Source: Pelagomonas calceolata
Taxonomy: Eukaryota > Sar > Pelagophyceae > Pelagomonadales > Pelagomonadaceae
Assembly: GCA_918797485.1 (NCBI GenBank)
Contig: CAKKNE010000003.1
Location: forward strand, 2,604,001 to 2,668,000
Reading direction: 5' to 3'
Length of the DNA: 64,000 bases
Shown here: piece after piece, positions 62,450 to 64,000 of the stretch
Layout of the letters: every line of letters begins with the position of its first letter
Position numbering within the stretch: position 1 is the first letter of the stretch
Position numbers and translations under genes: made by a program
The notes under the pieces: generated by a model
The model's input: the letters and a program-made list of their open reading frames with translations, nothing else
What the model was told of the DNA's origin: nothing
Databases searched by the model: none

Positions 62450-64000
62450 TTACTCGGCCTTCAGGTCCGGCGGCTTCCGGGACACGCGCCTCTCCGGTAG
62501 CTGCGCGCGCAGCGCCGGCAGGAGCACGGCCGCCAGAATGCAAAGGAGCGGCCCGTCCACAAAAGTATCCCCGTAGGTGATCCCAATAAAGCGCCGCAGG
62601 CGGTTCGCCGTACTTTCTGAAGGCGCTTCCGGAGCGACGGGCCACTGTTGGGGCTCGACGACCTGCATCCGCAACAACGTCGAGTCGACCTTGGGGACGT
62701 ACTCCTTGATCCGCGTTCTCTTCCAGTACTTCGTACAGTCACTCCCACACAACTCGGTACCGGGGATACTTCGAGCCCAGCGCGACGGCGCCCTCGTAAA
62801 GTCGTAGTGGTAGAGCCAGGCCCGGACGAAGGCCGGCGGCTTCTCGCGGAAGGGGTACGCGTCCACATCTAACAGTTGCAAGGCGGCGTCGTTTGATGGT
62901 ATTCTTGTAGTAATACGGTACATGAGGTGCAATAACCAAGGGTTGTGCTGGTAGTGACCTAACGCGGCGAACCAGAGCTGCCAATCTAACCTAGGTTGGT
63001 GCGGCGCCGTCCGCCGAGGTGCTCGTTCTTCGACGAACGGCGCATATCTAAAAGGGATCTCTTCCCACACTGAACCGTTGGTGGAGCCCTCGAGGACGAC
63101 GGCGGGCACTTCGACCAGTGAGGGAGGCAGACCGCCGTAGCCTCGGCCTTCCGAAGCGCCGACGCCCGTCATCCGCCGAAACAGACCGTAGGAGTTCGAT
63201 ACGCGGAACGGATCGACGTGCTCCTTCCAGCCTTGCGTCAGGCGCTGGCCCGTCGGCGTCGGTATCAAAGGTAGGATCGACCTATTTGCGAGGGAGCCCA
63301 TCGGTATTATAATGATACCCATGTGGGCTAGACAGATCGCGGCGAGACCGAGGTGGAACGCGTACGCGACCGCGCCCCTCACCCAACCTTTTTTGTGAGC
63401 GGACCGCCGCGCGTAGTCCGAGCCCGCAAGAGCGGCGACGCCGTACAAGTACGCGACGGGCCGCCAGTCCAAAACGGCGGTGAGCATGCCCGCGACGAAG
63501 TAGCGGTCCGCTCGGTTTTCTATCGTGAAGCCGTCCGGTCTACTCAGAGCTGTTTTGTACGGCTTCGTTAGGGTGAGCGGGAAGAGATGTGTTGAGGCGT
63601 AGATCAACGATACTAATGAAGAGAAGCAGGCCGCCCTCTTACAGCCTTTCCGCCTCCACCAGCGCTCCCACGCGTTTTCAGATTCATCAAAGTCGCCGGC
63701 CCACGCCGGAAGTAATAATATACAGGTGTGCAGGTTGAACCAGTTGTAGTTGCCCGTGTACTGGATGAGGATCTGCAAAGGTAACTGGATCAAAACACCG
63801 ACGCGCCGCATCGCCGTGATCGGGGCCAGCAAAAACCAGGGCGCTACGAGCTCGACCAGGAACATTATTGCGGTACCGAGTCGCAATAATAGTGGTGGAA
63901 AGGAGTGGAAGGCCCAGGCCTGGCGCGTGGGCAGGCACGTCGACGCGAAGTGGTACTCCAATGCTGTCAAACTTTGCCAGGTCGGGCAGTCGGCCGTCAC
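62450..64000 (-). CDS. LMF: Lipase maturation factor family protein (partial)
   Basis: 516 residues are visible; the start lies beyond the right edge. Multi-pass hydrophobic helices (FLVELVAPWFLLAP; NYNWFNLHTCILLL) are followed by the conserved soluble part: SNSYGLFRRMTGVG, VVLEGSTNGSVWEEIPFRYAP, PHQPRLDWQLWFAALG and WLYHYDFTR. These are signatures of LMF1/LMF2, ER membrane proteins that help fold dimeric lipases. EF-hand or other additions are not seen. It ends in a Pro/Lys tail (KPPDLKAE), converging on the NmrA-like gene with 56 bp between. Confidence 0.9.
   Translation of the reverse strand: MTADCPTWQSLTALEYHFASTCLPTRQAWAFHSFPPLLLRLGTAIMFLVELVAPWFLLAPITAMRRVGVLIQLPLQILIQYTGNYNWFNLHTCILLLPAWAGDFDESENAWERWWRRKGCKRAACFSSLVSLIYASTHLFPLTLTKPYKTALSRPDGFTIENRADRYFVAGMLTAVLDWRPVAYLYGVAALAGSDYARRSAHKKGWVRGAVAYAFHLGLAAICLAHMGIIIIPMGSLANRSILPLIPTPTGQRLTQGWKEHVDPFRVSNSYGLFRRMTGVGASEGRGYGGLPPSLVEVPAVVLEGSTNGSVWEEIPFRYAPFVEERAPRRTAPHQPRLDWQLWFAALGHYQHNPWLLHLMYRITTRIPSNDAALQLLDVDAYPFREKPPAFVRAWLYHYDFTRAPSRWARSIPGTELCGSDCTKYWKRTRIKEYVPKVDSTLLRMQVVEPQQWPVAPEAPSESTANRLRRFIGITYGDTFVDGPLLCILAAVLLPALRAQLPERRVSRKPPDLKAE

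Noticed and set aside
1-64000. tRNA, rRNA, snRNA genes and CRISPR-like arrays
   Set aside because: By eye I found no cloverleaf T-loop/anticodon combination and no regularly spaced repeats. A covariance-model scan would be decisive.

Overview
The window is nuclear DNA of a photosynthetic, flagellate-lineage eukaryote, most likely a pelagophyte alga close to Aureococcus anophagefferens (inference). The signs are GC-rich, intron-poor, tightly packed genes; short GT-AG introns of about 55-92 bp; and secretory-plus-transit presequences of the stramenopile plastid type on several proteins. Plastid proteins (PsbP-like, CCB1) sit beside a flagellar protein (CFAP161). Three introns are copies of one transposon-like 'introner' family with CTGTG(T/C)GGAAATC-type terminal inverted repeats and 8-bp target duplications, a phenomenon described in Aureococcus and Micromonas.

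Layout. Genes alternate strand almost perfectly. Convergent partners nearly touch (SRP14 and P5C reductase overlap by 4 nt; the IQ-motif and LRR genes are 2 nt apart; a pseudokinase and AlaRS are 6 nt apart). Divergent partners share roughly 200-550 bp promoters. 0-11 kb: BI-1/TMBIM tail, gamma-carbonic-anhydrase-like protein, SRP14, P5C reductase, HAD-IIA hydrolase, double sulfotransferase-like gene plus glycosyltransferase (possibly one spliced gene), auxin-efflux-like carrier, IQ-motif protein. 11-26 kb: LRR protein with CaaX box, plastid HflX GTPase, ankyrin protein, DUF6940 protein, DPH1, PhyH dioxygenase, MAPEG protein, plastid membrane protein, coiled-coil (dynamitin-like?) protein, mitoribosomal mL46, unknown, CCB1. 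25-43 kb: pseudokinase, AlaRS, HSF, PsbP-like, Ddi1-like protease, basic unknown, BART-like, Sec3-like, FG/ankyrin chimera, TKL kinase, truncated FAD protein. 43-64 kb: plastid MATE carrier, large zinc-ribbon unknown, MOZART1, METTL21-like, FCP1-like phosphatase, secreted Cys-rich protein, CDC20/CDH1, CFAP161, ankyrin protein, calcium/cyclic-nucleotide kinase, glycosyltransferase-like, NmrA-like, lipase maturation factor.

The most striking feature that the genes do not explain is a 22-25 bp imperfect palindrome (arms GCTAG(C/T)G and CACTAGC around a TGTAAGAC core). I find 14 good copies, in either orientation. Thirteen lie upstream of at least one gene, ten of them between divergent gene starts. 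It behaves like a bidirectional promoter element or a promoter-targeting repeat, and I do not recognise it. Exon structures were inferred by eye from protein-family continuity, phase and splice sites. No tRNA, rRNA or CRISPR was seen.
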